From: Holosporaceae bacterium
Lineage (GTDB): Bacteria > Pseudomonadota > Alphaproteobacteria > UBA3830
Direction of reading: 5' to 3'
DNA length: 52,636 bases
Assembly (NCBI GenBank): GCA_031282425.1
Contig: JAITDT010000058.1
Span: forward strand, 1 to 52,636
Both the position numbers and the translations under genes were made by a program. Below the pieces are notes generated by a model. The model searched no databases and had not been told where the DNA came from. It saw only the letters and a program-made list of their open reading frames with translations. Position 1 is the first letter of the stretch. Every line of letters starts with the position of its first letter. This document shows positions 32,767-43,483 of the stretch, in pieces.

Positions 32767-34101
32767 ATGAAAATTGCAGTTATAGGAACAGGATATGTCG
32801 GTTTAGTATCTGGCGTTTGTTTTTCTGAACTTGGGTTTAAGGTCGTATGCATCGACAACGATGCTTCCAAAATAGCGGAACTTCGGAAGGGCAATGTTCT
32901 CATATACGAGCCTGGCCTGGACAAATTAATGCAAAAAAATGTCCAAGCCGGCCGCTTGAAATTTACCACGGACGTTAATGGCTGTATAGAGAATGCTGAC
33001 ATTGTTTTTATTGCCGTCGGTACTCCTAGTAAATCGGATGGCAGCGCAGACTTATCCTACGTATATACAGCGGTGAATGATATATCCTCATGCATAAATA
33101 GTAACGCCGTTCTTGTGATTAAATCCACAGTTCCGGTTGGAACCACATCATGCATTAAAAAGTTTTTGCAGGATCGCGGAGTAGATGTTGACGTCGCCTT
33201 CAATCCTGAATTTCTAAAGGAAGGAGCGGCTGTCGAAGATTTTATGCATCCGGATCGAGTGATCATCGGTGTTGAAAGCAAAAAAGCAAGAAAAATTTTG
33301 GCGCAAGTATACCGTCCGCTTTATGCATTTAACGTGCCAATTGTATTTACTAGTCCGGAAAGCGCTGAACTATCTAAGTATGCATCCAATGCATTTTTAG
33401 CCATGAAGGTTGCATTCATCAATGAGATAGCTGACCTTTGCGAGTTTTGTGGCGCTAACGTAAACGATGTGGCTCTTGCTATGGGGCTTGATAAGAGGAT
33501 AGGAGATAAATTTTTGCAAGCGGGACCTGGATACGGCGGTTCTTGCTTTCCAAAGGATACGTCGGCATTGCAAGATTTCGCCCATAAAAATGGAGTAGAC
33601 TTATCTCTAGTAAAAGAGACTATCAAATCCAATAATAATAGGCGGATTAAAATGGTTGAAAAAATCCTTTTGGCTTGCAGCAATAGTGTGAAGGGAAAAA
33701 ATATTTCCATATTAGGCGTTACATTTAAGGCCAATACCGACGATATGCGCGACAGTCCCAGTATTGGAATAATTAATGCGTTGCTGGAGCGAGGAGCAAA
33801 CATTCGTATCTACGATCCATCTTTTTCGGAACAGGCCAAACAAATATTCCCGCATTTGAAGTTCAGTAGTAACGTCTACGATAACTGTAACGGAGCAGAT
33901 GCTGTAATAATCCTTACCGATTGGAGCGAATTCCGAGCGCTAAATCTGCGGGAATTGGACAGAAGAGTGAAAAATCCATTGTTGATTGATCTTCGCAATA
34001 TTTATACGTTATCGGAAATGAGCGCTTCCGGATTTAATTATTACTCCGTAGGAAGAACTTTTGAAAAACTGAGATATACTGAAAAAATTGCAACAAAATG
34101 A
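32767..34101 (+). CDS. ugd: UDP-glucose 6-dehydrogenase
   Basis: MKIAVIGTGYVGLVSGVCFSELGFKVVCIDND, GPGYGGSCFPKDTSAL. Confidence 0.96.
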   Translation: MKIAVIGTGYVGLVSGVCFSELGFKVVCIDNDASKIAELRKGNVLIYEPGLDKLMQKNVQAGRLKFTTDVNGCIENADIVFIAVGTPSKSDGSADLSYVYTAVNDISSCINSNAVLVIKSTVPVGTTSCIKKFLQDRGVDVDVAFNPEFLKEGAAVEDFMHPDRVIIGVESKKARKILAQVYRPLYAFNVPIVFTSPESAELSKYASNAFLAMKVAFINEIADLCEFCGANVNDVALAMGLDKRIGDKFLQAGPGYGGSCFPKDTSALQDFAHKNGVDLSLVKETIKSNNNRRIKMVEKILLACSNSVKGKNISILGVTFKANTDDMRDSPSIGIINALLERGANIRIYDPSFSEQAKQIFPHLKFSSNVYDNCNGADAVIILTDWSEFRALNLRELDRRVKNPLLIDLRNIYTLSEMSASGFNYYSVGRTFEKLRYTEKIATK

Positions 34102-35117
34102 GTAGACGCTTGCGGGTTAATGTATTGCTTTTTTCCGCTATTTTGAGTGGTTTCTCAGTGGAATCTGAAGGTTCAATGGCTCAACCACCGAAGATGCGGG
34201 AATTGTGCCAGAAAGCCCAAAACCTTGAAAAAAAAAATCAAAGATTGCGGTCGGAGATAGACACCATAAATCAAAAGGAGAAGGTTTCTTCTCCGAGCAT
34301 TCGGAATATTTATGAAATCATCACAAGATGTTTCGTCATTTTATTTGATATTCAACGTTTTTCCAATCTGCTGGTTTTAAGTCAGGTGGATAATAAAAAC
34401 GACTTTGTGAGATGTTCCATTGTCATCAAAAATTTTGCCGCTTATTTTAAATCCGTCAGCGCTAAGTTAGAAAAAAATGGACGGGAAACATTGAAACTAA
34501 AAAAAAGCAAGCAAGAAAAGATTTTAGAATTAAAAACTGAAACTGCGGAATATGAAAAACTCTTAGAGCAAATAGAGGATAACGCTGAAGAATGCGCCAA
34601 GATGCGGGAGGAAAATATTATTCAAAACGATGTTGTATGCCATTTGGCGACGAAATCTGAATCTCTGGAGGAGCTGGACGCCGAACTTGAGGCTGAAAAT
34701 GCAGTCGGCGTACTAAAAAACACTCAGATAGCTACAGAATTAACGTTGGCATATCCTGTAGTGGGGAAGGCCATAACAGAATTTGGAGATAAAGGTGAAA
34801 ATAATGAAATGATTTATTGTATCTCCTTCGAAACAAATGCAAATGCCGTAGTAACCTCGCCAGCTAAAGGCGTAGTCGTTTTTTCCGGACAATTTTTGAA
34901 TTACGGCAATATACTAATCATCAGCAATGGCGAGTATAGAGTGTTTTTATACGGAGTGGATGTTCTTTTCTCATCAACCGGAGATATGGTTGAAATTGGA
35001 GATTATATTGGGAAAATGAAAGGGGAAGACGGCCACGTAGTAAAAATGGAATTGAAAAAAAGCGGCGAGCCGCTGAATCCTCGCCACTGGATACAAAAGA
35101 CGATGGAGGGAAAGTGA
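34098..35117 (+). CDS. EnvC/LytM-like murein hydrolase activator (degenerate M23 domain)
   Basis: Signal peptide, coiled-coil, then AYPVVGKAITEFGDK...VVTSPAKGVVVFSGQFLNYGNILIISNGEYRVFLYGVD; precedes ctpA. Confidence 0.75.
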   Translation: MSRRLRVNVLLFSAILSGFSVESEGSMAQPPKMRELCQKAQNLEKKNQRLRSEIDTINQKEKVSSPSIRNIYEIITRCFVILFDIQRFSNLLVLSQVDNKNDFVRCSIVIKNFAAYFKSVSAKLEKNGRETLKLKKSKQEKILELKTETAEYEKLLEQIEDNAEECAKMREENIIQNDVVCHLATKSESLEELDAELEAENAVGVLKNTQIATELTLAYPVVGKAITEFGDKGENNEMIYCISFETNANAVVTSPAKGVVVFSGQFLNYGNILIISNGEYRVFLYGVDVLFSSTGDMVEIGDYIGKMKGEDGHVVKMELKKSGEPLNPRHWIQKTMEGK

Positions 35118-36604
35118 TGAATTTGCATTGGATATTTTGCTGCCTATGGATGTTGTGCTTCTGTAGTATATGCGATGCTGGAAGCTCCAAAAAGGAAGTG
35201 GTCAAGAAAGAGTCCGCTATCAATGATCTTGAAAAGCAGGCGGAAAATTCATCGGAAAATGAACCTTCCGATGAAAAAAAGTGTTCCTTGATTATTCCGG
35301 AATCCATTAAAAAAAACGTACCCTCGGATATGCAATACACCATCTTTTTGCAACTCATATTTAATTTAATTCGCTCTGAGTATGTAAAAAATTTATCGGA
35401 ATGCGAAATCACCGAAAAAGCCATAGCCGGTATGTTGGATTCTCTGGATCCGCATTCGTCTTATTTGAATGAGAAAGCGCTCACAGTGTTAAAAAACCAA
35501 ACGGACGGAGAATTTGGCGGACTGGGAATTGAGATAACAATGGACGAGGGGTTTGTTCGCGTCATCTCTCCAATAGACGATACTCCGGCGTATAAAGCTG
35601 GCATCAAAAGCGGAGATCTTATCATATACATAGACGACGAATGCATAAATGGCATAACAGTGGAAGAAGCGTTGGAAAAGTTAAGGGGAAAACCAAAAAC
35701 AAAAGTAAAATTAAAGATAAAGCGTGGAGACAAGTTGCCGATAGATCTAGAGATCGAGCGAGATATTATAAAAATACAATCAGTAAAGACGGAAATTTTG
35801 GATAATATTGGCTATGTCAGAATTTCCACTTTTGATAAAAATACCACGAAAGATATAAAGAAATTCCTGGCAGATAGCAGAAATCTGCATGGACTAGTTT
35901 TGGATCTGAGAAATAATCCCGGAGGGCTTCTGGAAGAAGCGGTAACCGCCGCGAACATATTTTTGAACGGTGGGAAAATAGTCGCTACGCGGGGTCGTGT
36001 CTCCGAAAATTCCAAAGAATTCTTTGCAGATTCTGGAGACATAACCAATGGGTTGCCGCTGGTCGTATTAATTAACAGCGGTACAGCTTCTGCACCGGAG
36101 ATATTGGCCGGCGCGCTGCGCGACAATAGGCGCGCGTTGATTGTCGGCACAAGATCGTTCGGGAAAGGCTCCGTGCAAAAAATCATTCCACTATCTGAAA
36201 AATCAGCGATTCGGTTGACTGTAGCAAAGCATTACACGCCAAATGGTGAATGCATTCAGACCAATGGTATCGTTCCGGATATCGAAGCAGATTACGCCCT
36301 AATAAAAAAGCCCGATAATATGTTTATAATCCGAGAGGAGTCGCTTAATAATGCTTTGGATGTGGACAAAAAGGCCAAAAATAAAAAATTTACAGATGCT
36401 CAAAACAAAAAAGCCATCGATGAGTTAGGCAAGAAAAAAGAGAAGAAAAATAACGATGAAGAAGATCAAGAGCTTATCTATCGCAAATTATCATTACCAG
36501 AAAAAGTGGATAAAGATTATCAATTGAACAAGGCGTTTGATACAATCAGGACGATTGAAAAGTTCAACAAAATAAATGGGAAAAGAATAAATGAAAACAA
36601 ATAG
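35114..36604 (+). CDS. ctpA: S41 family carboxy-terminal processing peptidase
   Basis: LDPHSSYLN, PDZ GLGIEITMDEGFVRVISPIDDTPAYKAGIKSGDLII, VLINSGTASAPEILAGALRDNRRALIVGTRSFGKGSVQ. Confidence 0.95.
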   Translation: MMNLHWIFCCLWMLCFCSICDAGSSKKEVVKKESAINDLEKQAENSSENEPSDEKKCSLIIPESIKKNVPSDMQYTIFLQLIFNLIRSEYVKNLSECEITEKAIAGMLDSLDPHSSYLNEKALTVLKNQTDGEFGGLGIEITMDEGFVRVISPIDDTPAYKAGIKSGDLIIYIDDECINGITVEEALEKLRGKPKTKVKLKIKRGDKLPIDLEIERDIIKIQSVKTEILDNIGYVRISTFDKNTTKDIKKFLADSRNLHGLVLDLRNNPGGLLEEAVTAANIFLNGGKIVATRGRVSENSKEFFADSGDITNGLPLVVLINSGTASAPEILAGALRDNRRALIVGTRSFGKGSVQKIIPLSEKSAIRLTVAKHYTPNGECIQTNGIVPDIEADYALIKKPDNMFIIREESLNNALDVDKKAKNKKFTDAQNKKAIDELGKKKEKKNNDEEDQELIYRKLSLPEKVDKDYQLNKAFDTIRTIEKFNKINGKRINENK

Positions 36605-37520
36605 GAAACTGTATTCAGCCTGGGGTATATTTTTTGCCTTAGTTGCCCTATTTGTCATAATAGTAGAAGCGTATCATAATTTTTGCTACAGATATGCTGA
36701 GGGATATCACTACAGAATCTTGATAGATAAGGACACTATTCGAGAAAACGACGAAAAGGAACAAGAACATATGCCATCAAGGGAAGTAGATGCCGACAAT
36801 GAGTTTTATGAGCAAACAAAATATGGATACCTACCAAAAATTTCCTCAAGTGGAGAGCGTGTGTTCGATAGATATGCTGTCTGCGCCGAAACCGCCCCCC
36901 AGAAAAAGCTGCGAGTGATAGTTCTCGTCAACTATGACGATAGAATTGGAGTCGCTGTAAAATTAAATGGTCAAAAGGTAACCTTCATTGTACCGCACCA
37001 CATGCCACAGCTGGAGAAAGTGGTGAAAATCATTCGTGAAAATGGGCATGAATTTTTCATACAAATGCCAACGCAGACCTCTGTAGCGGAGAACGAGAAT
37101 GAAGTAATTGCGCCGTTTTTGGCCAATGATAATTTGGATAACACGCTCGACAAGCTATTTCGCCTGATATCTATCACAAAATATGCATTAGGAGTTGCAA
37201 ATACCTCCAAAACCTTATTTACAAAATCCTCTCGAGATATGCCAGCAGTGGCCGAAGAGTTAACCAAAAGAGGGTTAGCTTTCTTCGATGTGGAAAAATC
37301 TAATGATTTGATGACAGAGATTTCTCAGAACAGCGGCTTAATTTATATAAAACCTACTAAGACATTTGAAGCTTCAGATTTCGATATCTCGAAATTAAGA
37401 GATGGAGATATTTTGGTGATACGCTTAGAGAATTTGGAAACGCTTATTAAAAAACTACCGAATAATTTCATGCTGACGCCCGTCAGCGCCGCCGTGAAGA
37501 GTGCTCATGCTGTTATATAG
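36591..37520 (+). CDS. divergent polysaccharide deacetylase family protein (DUF610/YibQ-like)
   Basis: Single N-terminal TM, EFFIQMPTQT region and C-terminal architecture; conserved position between ctpA and rppH. Confidence 0.65.
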   Translation: MKTNRKLYSAWGIFFALVALFVIIVEAYHNFCYRYAEGYHYRILIDKDTIRENDEKEQEHMPSREVDADNEFYEQTKYGYLPKISSSGERVFDRYAVCAETAPQKKLRVIVLVNYDDRIGVAVKLNGQKVTFIVPHHMPQLEKVVKIIRENGHEFFIQMPTQTSVAENENEVIAPFLANDNLDNTLDKLFRLISITKYALGVANTSKTLFTKSSRDMPAVAEELTKRGLAFFDVEKSNDLMTEISQNSGLIYIKPTKTFEASDFDISKLRDGDILVIRLENLETLIKKLPNNFMLTPVSAAVKSAHAVI

Positions 37521-37971
37521 AAAATGTGTAGCTATTATCCTCAAAAAAGACTCTAAAGTTTTCGTCGGAAGGAGAATAGATATTAAGAACGCATGGCAAT
37601 TGCCGCAAGGCGGCGTTGAAGAAAACGAAACGCCGCTAGAAGCAGCTAAAAGAGAGCTCTTTGAAGAAACAAATATTTCATCTATCGCTCTGCTTGGTTC
37701 GTCATCACTATACCATTATGATTTTCCTACGCATGTTCAACGAATTATTATCAGCAGGCGAGGCGAATTAAAATATCGCGGGCAAGAGGTTACATTTTTC
37801 GCTTTTGAATTTTTGGGAAAAGAAAGCGAAATAGATCTAAAAAAAAGCCCTCAAGAGTTTGTTGAGTGTAAATGGATGTATCCGCAGGAGTTGCTTCGGC
37901 TTATAGTGCACTTTAAAAGAGGCGTGTACGAACAGGCGTTGAAAGAATTTAGAAATAACGGAATCATCTAA
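37501..37971 (+). CDS. rppH: RNA pyrophosphohydrolase (Nudix)
   Basis: WQLPQGGVEENETPLEAAKRELFEETNISSIALL Nudix box. Confidence 0.93.
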   Translation: MLMLLYRKCVAIILKKDSKVFVGRRIDIKNAWQLPQGGVEENETPLEAAKRELFEETNISSIALLGSSSLYHYDFPTHVQRIIISRRGELKYRGQEVTFFAFEFLGKESEIDLKKSPQEFVECKWMYPQELLRLIVHFKRGVYEQALKEFRNNGII

Positions 37972-38014
37972 ACGGAGCGCGTTTCCTCGCCCATGAATAA
38001 AAGCGACCAAAACG

Positions 38015-38896
38015 TTAATCATGCGACGGGATCTCTGGTGGTTTTCGTATAAGTACTCTTTTTACGCGACGCGGATCAGCTTCAAGAATGTCAAACTCAA
38101 CGCCAGACGGATGAAGGAGCGTCTCGCCGCGGGTCGGCATTCTTTCGGCAAGAAGCATGGTAAGTCCTCCCAGAGATTCTACTCGCGGCTCCTCGCAGCT
38201 TTCCTTCATTAATGGCCTTAATAACTCTATATGCAACAAATCTTCACATTTGCAGATGGGCGTTCGAGCGTCGGCGATTAAAGAACCGTCCTGCTTGGTA
38301 ATTATCTGCGGAAAGATATTTTGATTTTGTTGAATTTCACCGACAATCTCGGACACCACATCATGCAGCGTTACAAGTCCATCGATGCCTCCAAATTCAT
38401 CTATTACTAGCGCCATATGATTAACGGACGCTCGAATTTCCATCAACAATTCAAGTAGTTGAATGCTGGGAACAACATATATGACATCCTTTAAAAGAGG
38501 TTCTATATCAAACGACTTTGGGTTATTGATATAAGGCAGGAAATCGCGGACTCGAACTATCCCAACAATATTATCTAATGTATCTTTATAGATAGGAATT
38601 TGCGAAAAACTATTTTTAGAAAAAATCTTTATAAATTCATCTAATGTCGTGTCCACTTTAGCGGCAACAATATCCGCTCGTGGGACCATTATATCTTCTG
38701 CCGTTAGATCTTTTAGCCCAAGGACATTGGAGACAAGCGCAAGTTCGTTAGTGTCGTCCCCATTTATTCCGTTATTTGCTTCCGGATCCGATTCGATCAA
38801 ATCTTCCAGTCTATCTATAAGTGGAAGATCGTTGTCCTTTTTAAACAGTTTTGACAGATAATGTCTAATCTTCAATATCATAACAACTTTCTCCAT
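38015..38896 (-). CDS. CBS-domain hemolysin/CorC-TlyC family protein
   Basis: LTAEDIMVPRADIVAA, CBS pair, HMALVIDEFGGIDGLVTLHDVVSEIVGEI. Confidence 0.93.
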   Translation of the reverse strand: MEKVVMILKIRHYLSKLFKKDNDLPLIDRLEDLIESDPEANNGINGDDTNELALVSNVLGLKDLTAEDIMVPRADIVAAKVDTTLDEFIKIFSKNSFSQIPIYKDTLDNIVGIVRVRDFLPYINNPKSFDIEPLLKDVIYVVPSIQLLELLMEIRASVNHMALVIDEFGGIDGLVTLHDVVSEIVGEIQQNQNIFPQIITKQDGSLIADARTPICKCEDLLHIELLRPLMKESCEEPRVESLGGLTMLLAERMPTRGETLLHPSGVEFDILEADPRRVKRVLIRKPPEIPSHD

Positions 38897-39350
38897 ATGG
38901 GTTTTTTACATTCATTTTTTTTAAAATAACAACCTCCAGCATTTCCATTTGTTCAGCTTCATTTTTATTGGCATGATCATATCTAAGTAGATGCAGAAGA
39001 CTGTGCACAATCAAATGTTTTAAATGATCCTGAAATGATTTTTTTTGTTCCAATGATTCTCGCTTAATAGTTTCAAACGCCAGAGCAATGCTCCCTAGTA
39101 TATAATAATCATCATTATCATTCGGCGGAGATTCCATGGGGAACGAAAGTACGTTGGTTGGCTTATCTACACCTCTGTATGTTTTATTTAGAATACGAAT
39201 CTCTTTATCATTTGCAAATAGAAGGCATATCTCTACGTTATTTTTGTTCAATTTTATCTCAGAAAATACCGCTTTTGCACATTCCGCCGCAATAGATCGA
39301 ACTTCCTCTTCATTCCAGGAATTATATGCGATAGAAATTTCCAAGTTCAT
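38865..39350 (-). CDS. ybeY: endoribonuclease YbeY
   Basis: ILNKTYRGVDKPTNVLSFPME; HLIVHSLLHLLRYDH. Confidence 0.93.
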   Translation of the reverse strand: MNLEISIAYNSWNEEEVRSIAAECAKAVFSEIKLNKNNVEICLLFANDKEIRILNKTYRGVDKPTNVLSFPMESPPNDNDDYYILGSIALAFETIKRESLEQKKSFQDHLKHLIVHSLLHLLRYDHANKNEAEQMEMLEVVILKKMNVKNPYGESCYDIED

Positions 39351-40678
39351 GAAACAACCACGCCGACTAGACTATGAGAAGCGACTTCTGTGATTTTCAC
39401 TTTGGCAATATCATCCATCGTTACTGTATCTGCTGCATTAACAGATACTGTCTGTGAATATTCGCTTCGTCCCGTAAGTTGCTTGTCGTGTTTTCCTTTT
39501 TTGGTGAATAGCACATTTACATATTGTCCGATGAAATCATTATTGAATCTCGATTGCTGGTTGTTCAGTAAATCTTGGAGAATCTGCAATCTTTCGGATT
39601 TTACATCCTCCGGAATTTGATTATCCATTTGAGCGGCTGCTGTACCTTCCCGCGGACTATATTTAAAAGAATAAGCCTGCGCGTAGCCGATATTCTTCGC
39701 TAATTCTAGTGTTTGCTGAAAGTCGGCCTCAGATTCTCCAGGAAACCCAACGATAAAATCCGAAGAAATGGCAAGATCAGAACGATATTCCCGCAACATA
39801 CCCACACGGCGCATATATTCGTCTCTAGTGTATCGACGGTTCATTCTTTTGAGCACGGAATCCGATCCCGATTGGACCGGCAAGTGCAGAGATGGTATTA
39901 AAATTTCGATTTCTTTATGCGCGATGGCTATATCTAAATCTACATCTTTAGGATTAGACGTCATATAGCGCAGTCGCTTTAGTCCGCTTATATTAGCTGC
40001 TAGTTCGAAAAGTAAGCGAGAAAAAGTACAGCGCTTTCCATCTGGCCCTACTCCTTTGTAGGAATTAACATTCTGTCCCAATAAGGTGATCTCTTTCACA
40101 CCAAGGGAAACAAGGTTTTTTATTTCCGTACTAATATCAAGGACGCTTCGGGAAAATTCACGCCCTCGCGTATGAGGAACTATGCAGTAGCTGCAGAAAT
40201 TATTGCATCCTTCCTGTATCGTAATAAATTCCGACACTCCGCGATCAAGAAGCGTGTCTGACGATTGCGGAAATTTGCTACCGATGTCTGCAACTGTGGA
40301 TATAATTACGTTCGGTGGCCTGCTCTTGACGATCTCGTCAATTATCTCAGCAAGTTGATGAATGTTATGAGGACCAAGAATTACGTCCACGTAGGGGGCT
40401 CGACGTATGATATCTGCCGATCTGGTCTGAGCCATGCATCCGGCAACTACAATTATAAAATCGTTTGCAGATTTCTTTTTCATTGCCTGTATACGTCCGA
40501 GATCGGAAAATATCTTTTCATCAACTTTTTCCCTTATGCTGCAGGTATTTAATATAATAATATCGGCGTCTTCATAAAAAGAAGCAATTTTATGACCGGC
40601 GTGCGCCAGAACATCCGCCACTCGCTGTGAATCATAGGAATTCATCTGGCAACCATAATTTTTTATAAAAAAACGCAT
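39347..40678 (-). CDS. miaB: tRNA-2-methylthio-N6-dimethylallyladenosine synthase
   Basis: MRFFIKNYGCQMNSYDSQRV, EGCNNFCSYCIVPHTRGREFSR. ORF extends to 40729; the Met at 40678 is the more plausible start. Confidence 0.95.
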   Translation of the reverse strand: MRFFIKNYGCQMNSYDSQRVADVLAHAGHKIASFYEDADIIILNTCSIREKVDEKIFSDLGRIQAMKKKSANDFIIVVAGCMAQTRSADIIRRAPYVDVILGPHNIHQLAEIIDEIVKSRPPNVIISTVADIGSKFPQSSDTLLDRGVSEFITIQEGCNNFCSYCIVPHTRGREFSRSVLDISTEIKNLVSLGVKEITLLGQNVNSYKGVGPDGKRCTFSRLLFELAANISGLKRLRYMTSNPKDVDLDIAIAHKEIEILIPSLHLPVQSGSDSVLKRMNRRYTRDEYMRRVGMLREYRSDLAISSDFIVGFPGESEADFQQTLELAKNIGYAQAYSFKYSPREGTAAAQMDNQIPEDVKSERLQILQDLLNNQQSRFNNDFIGQYVNVLFTKKGKHDKQLTGRSEYSQTVSVNAADTVTMDDIAKVKITEVASHSLVGVVVS

Positions 40679-40700
40679 TAGTATCTCTGAAAAAGAAATT

Positions 40701-41339
40701 TCACAGCATGCTTTTCCAGTCTCTTTCAAAAATTTCCAGTCCCTGAGTAGTTAATGGATGATCGAAGCACTGTTTGAGAATAGATGGAGGTAGCGTCACC
40801 GCTCCGACTCCCAGCAATGCCGCTTGAATCACTTGCTTTCGATTTCTTATGGAAGCGGCTAGCACTCGCGTTTCGTATCCCTGTATCTCGAAAATACCCG
40901 TAATTTCTTCTAACAGAGTCAAACCATCATGCCCGCAATCTTCCAATCGCCCCAGAAACGGAGAAACGTAGGTCGCTCCGCACTTGGCTGCCAACAACGC
41001 CTGCGATGCGGAAAAGCAAAGAGTTAAATTAGTGGAAATTCCCTCCGCCGACAGCTCTCGGCAGGCTCGCAAGCCATCCCATGTACAGGGCAATTTTACA
41101 CAAACATTGTTATGAATTTTTGCAAGGTACCGAGCTTCCGCCAGCACATCGTTACGCTCTCTCGATGTAACTTCTACGCTTACGGAACCGGAAACCAGCT
41201 GACAGATCTCGCCAATCAACGCACCATAATCACTGCGCCCGCTTTTGGCAATCAGGCTAGGATTTGTCGTGACTCCATCTATGAAATCTTTGTAAAGGAT
41301 AACATCGTTTACATTCGCAGTATCTAAAAATATTTCCAT
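40701..41339 (-). CDS. transaldolase / fructose-6-phosphate aldolase-like
   Basis: MEIFLDTANVNDVILYKDFIDGVTTNPSLIAKSGR; VCVKLPCTWDGLRACRELSAEGISTNLTLCFSASQALLAAKCGATYVSPFLGRLED. Confidence 0.92.
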   Translation of the reverse strand: MEIFLDTANVNDVILYKDFIDGVTTNPSLIAKSGRSDYGALIGEICQLVSGSVSVEVTSRERNDVLAEARYLAKIHNNVCVKLPCTWDGLRACRELSAEGISTNLTLCFSASQALLAAKCGATYVSPFLGRLEDCGHDGLTLLEEITGIFEIQGYETRVLAASIRNRKQVIQAALLGVGAVTLPPSILKQCFDHPLTTQGLEIFERDWKSML

Positions 41340-41417
41340 CAGGCGTTCCCAACCATTAGACAGATGATACAATAAAGAACACTAATTCGCATCATTATTT
41401 TTGAGTCTGTATTCGTA

Positions 41418-42749
41418 TTGGAAGCGTCCATCGATGGAGATATTCGATTATTCTTAGTGTATACTTATCATTTGGAAGGTCACGTAGAAAGTTTTCGGGA
41501 AATGATGAAGAATTTTATTCTTGGGGAAAATGGCGCGATATCTAATCGAAAAGTGTCTTTTTTTCTACTGTTTCTTAATGTAGTTACATCGGCAGCGGTA
41601 AGTATTTATCTGCCATGCCTACAGCAGATGGCTATCGATCTTAAAACGACCAATACTGTCGTGCAAATGACCATTGTGGCTCATCTGATTGGAGAATTTT
41701 CCGGTCGGATGCTGTGCGGAACCTTTATAGAAAGATACGGAAACCGCACAGTAATTATACATTCTTTAATAATATCCGTTTCCGGGCATTTAGGATGCAT
41801 GATTTCAAACTCTGCACCAATATTTATGGCCATGAGATTCTTTCAGGCGATAGGTTCAAGCGTGGTCTATGTGGTTTCTCAAAGCGTGATTAATGAAACG
41901 TTTAATGAAAAAGAAAAAAGTCGCGTTATAGGAATTTTGGAGCTTTATCAACCGATTGCATGGATTTTGTCTCCCTTTGTTGGATCAATTCTAGCGGAAA
42001 TCAGCAATTGGCGAATGTCCTTTTTAGCTTTGTTGATTGCCCAATTGATAGGAATAGTTTTTTTCTGGATCTATCCGGCGACAAAGCCTAAGGGCGCGAA
42101 AGAAATGTGTGCCGTCTCCAAAATTTTTCAAGATTATGCTCATGTGTTAAAAAATTCTTCGTTTATTATTTATGCCTTGATTCCAGGGTTGTTTGCTGGA
42201 GGGTATATGATATTTGCCACCAGTGCTCCTTTTATTTGCTCAAAATTTTTCGGAGACAACTCAACTGACATTGCATTATTTGCTGCAATTCCGCTGTTTT
42301 TCTATGTTATCGCGACCTTCATCTATAGAAATGTCGTCGACAAGTTCGGAATTGCTATGTCCCGAAGAACTGGAGCCTGTATATATGGAATTTTCGGCGT
42401 ATATTTAATATATTTGATAGTGCGACATTCTCCATGGACACCGAGCATAGTGCTAGCGCTCATGTGTCTACAATGCGCTGGCAGCGCGTTTCTGGTGCCG
42501 GTGTCTGTGCTAAAAGCTTTGCAATCCACTGCGCATTCGCCTTGTATTGGAGCGTCAACAGTGGTTATTTTCAGAAATATTATCATGTCCATTTGCATTA
42601 CGGTGGGCGCAAAGTTCACCGGCACCATTACGACCATAATGTCTTGCGTCTTCATGACGGTTGCAACAATTTTGGTTCTTATCACAACTAGAAAGATTAT
42701 CAGAACCAGAGTCGCCAAAAGACAGAGAACCATCAAGCAGACCAAATGA
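41418..42749 (+). CDS. MFS transporter, Bcr/CflA-like
   Basis: SAAVSIYLPCLQQMAIDLKTTNTVVQMTIVAHLIGEFSGRMLCGTFIERYGNR; 12 TM pattern. Confidence 0.85.
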   Translation: MEASIDGDIRLFLVYTYHLEGHVESFREMMKNFILGENGAISNRKVSFFLLFLNVVTSAAVSIYLPCLQQMAIDLKTTNTVVQMTIVAHLIGEFSGRMLCGTFIERYGNRTVIIHSLIISVSGHLGCMISNSAPIFMAMRFFQAIGSSVVYVVSQSVINETFNEKEKSRVIGILELYQPIAWILSPFVGSILAEISNWRMSFLALLIAQLIGIVFFWIYPATKPKGAKEMCAVSKIFQDYAHVLKNSSFIIYALIPGLFAGGYMIFATSAPFICSKFFGDNSTDIALFAAIPLFFYVIATFIYRNVVDKFGIAMSRRTGACIYGIFGVYLIYLIVRHSPWTPSIVLALMCLQCAGSAFLVPVSVLKALQSTAHSPCIGASTVVIFRNIIMSICITVGAKFTGTITTIMSCVFMTVATILVLITTRKIIRTRVAKRQRTIKQTK

Positions 42750-43453
42750 TGGAGCTTAGCGAAAATAGTATTTTAAACGGAGTAATAAAGCTCTTACAGC
42801 CAAAAAATGGATATAGAGTTGCTATAGATCCAATTATTTTAGCAAGTTTTATCAAATTAGCGGCGCATCAGCGGATTCTAGATGTTGGGTGCGGAGTCGG
42901 AACCATTGCTTTGATTTTAAAAAAGAGAGAATATTCTGCAGAAATTACTGCTCTGGATATGGATGCGGAAATGTGTCAAATTTGTGAACAAAACTCTCAT
43001 ATAAATTCTCTTCCGTTGAATATCATAAACGTTGGTATTGAAAATCATGAATTTTCCAGAGAAAAATCATTTGATCAAGTCGTAACAAATCCACCATTTT
43101 TCAAGAAAGAATCGTCTCGAGTTTCTGAATCAAAAAAATGGGCAAATGTAGAAACCATTAATTTATCGAATTGGATTCAGTGTTGTTTTCGTATGTTAAA
43201 AAATAATGGAATTCTCTCGATGGTTCACAGAGCATCCCGTCTGGATGAGATTTTAGGCGTGTTGAGGGGAATCGGATCTGTCCAAATCATTCCTATCTAT
43301 CCGAAAAGTAATCGTGAAGCAAATCGCGTCGTTGTGCAAGTCATTAAATCGCGAAAATCCGAAATGAAAATCCTACCGGGAATAGTCGCGCATCAAGATA
43401 ATGGCGCTTACACCGACGTCTTATTCCAAATGCTGTCGGGGGAATCATTATGA
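42746..43453 (+). CDS. tRNA1(Val) adenine N6-methyltransferase-like (TrmN6/YfiC)
   Basis: ILDVGCGVGTIALIL, FDQVVTNPPFFKKESSRVSESKKWAN. Confidence 0.82.
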   Translation: MMELSENSILNGVIKLLQPKNGYRVAIDPIILASFIKLAAHQRILDVGCGVGTIALILKKREYSAEITALDMDAEMCQICEQNSHINSLPLNIINVGIENHEFSREKSFDQVVTNPPFFKKESSRVSESKKWANVETINLSNWIQCCFRMLKNNGILSMVHRASRLDEILGVLRGIGSVQIIPIYPKSNREANRVVVQVIKSRKSEMKILPGIVAHQDNGAYTDVLFQMLSGESL

Positions 43454-43483
43454 ATTTGTTAGACTTTAGAGCGGAGAAAAATC

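Noticed and set aside
36897-36901. C run in the DUF610 gene and the C6 at 52460-52465 as further phase-variation tracts
   Set aside because: Too short to be likely slippage hotspots.
42323-42745. 140-aa minus-strand and 85-aa plus-strand alternate-frame ORFs
   Set aside because: Overlap the MFS transporter, which has clear TM and motif support.
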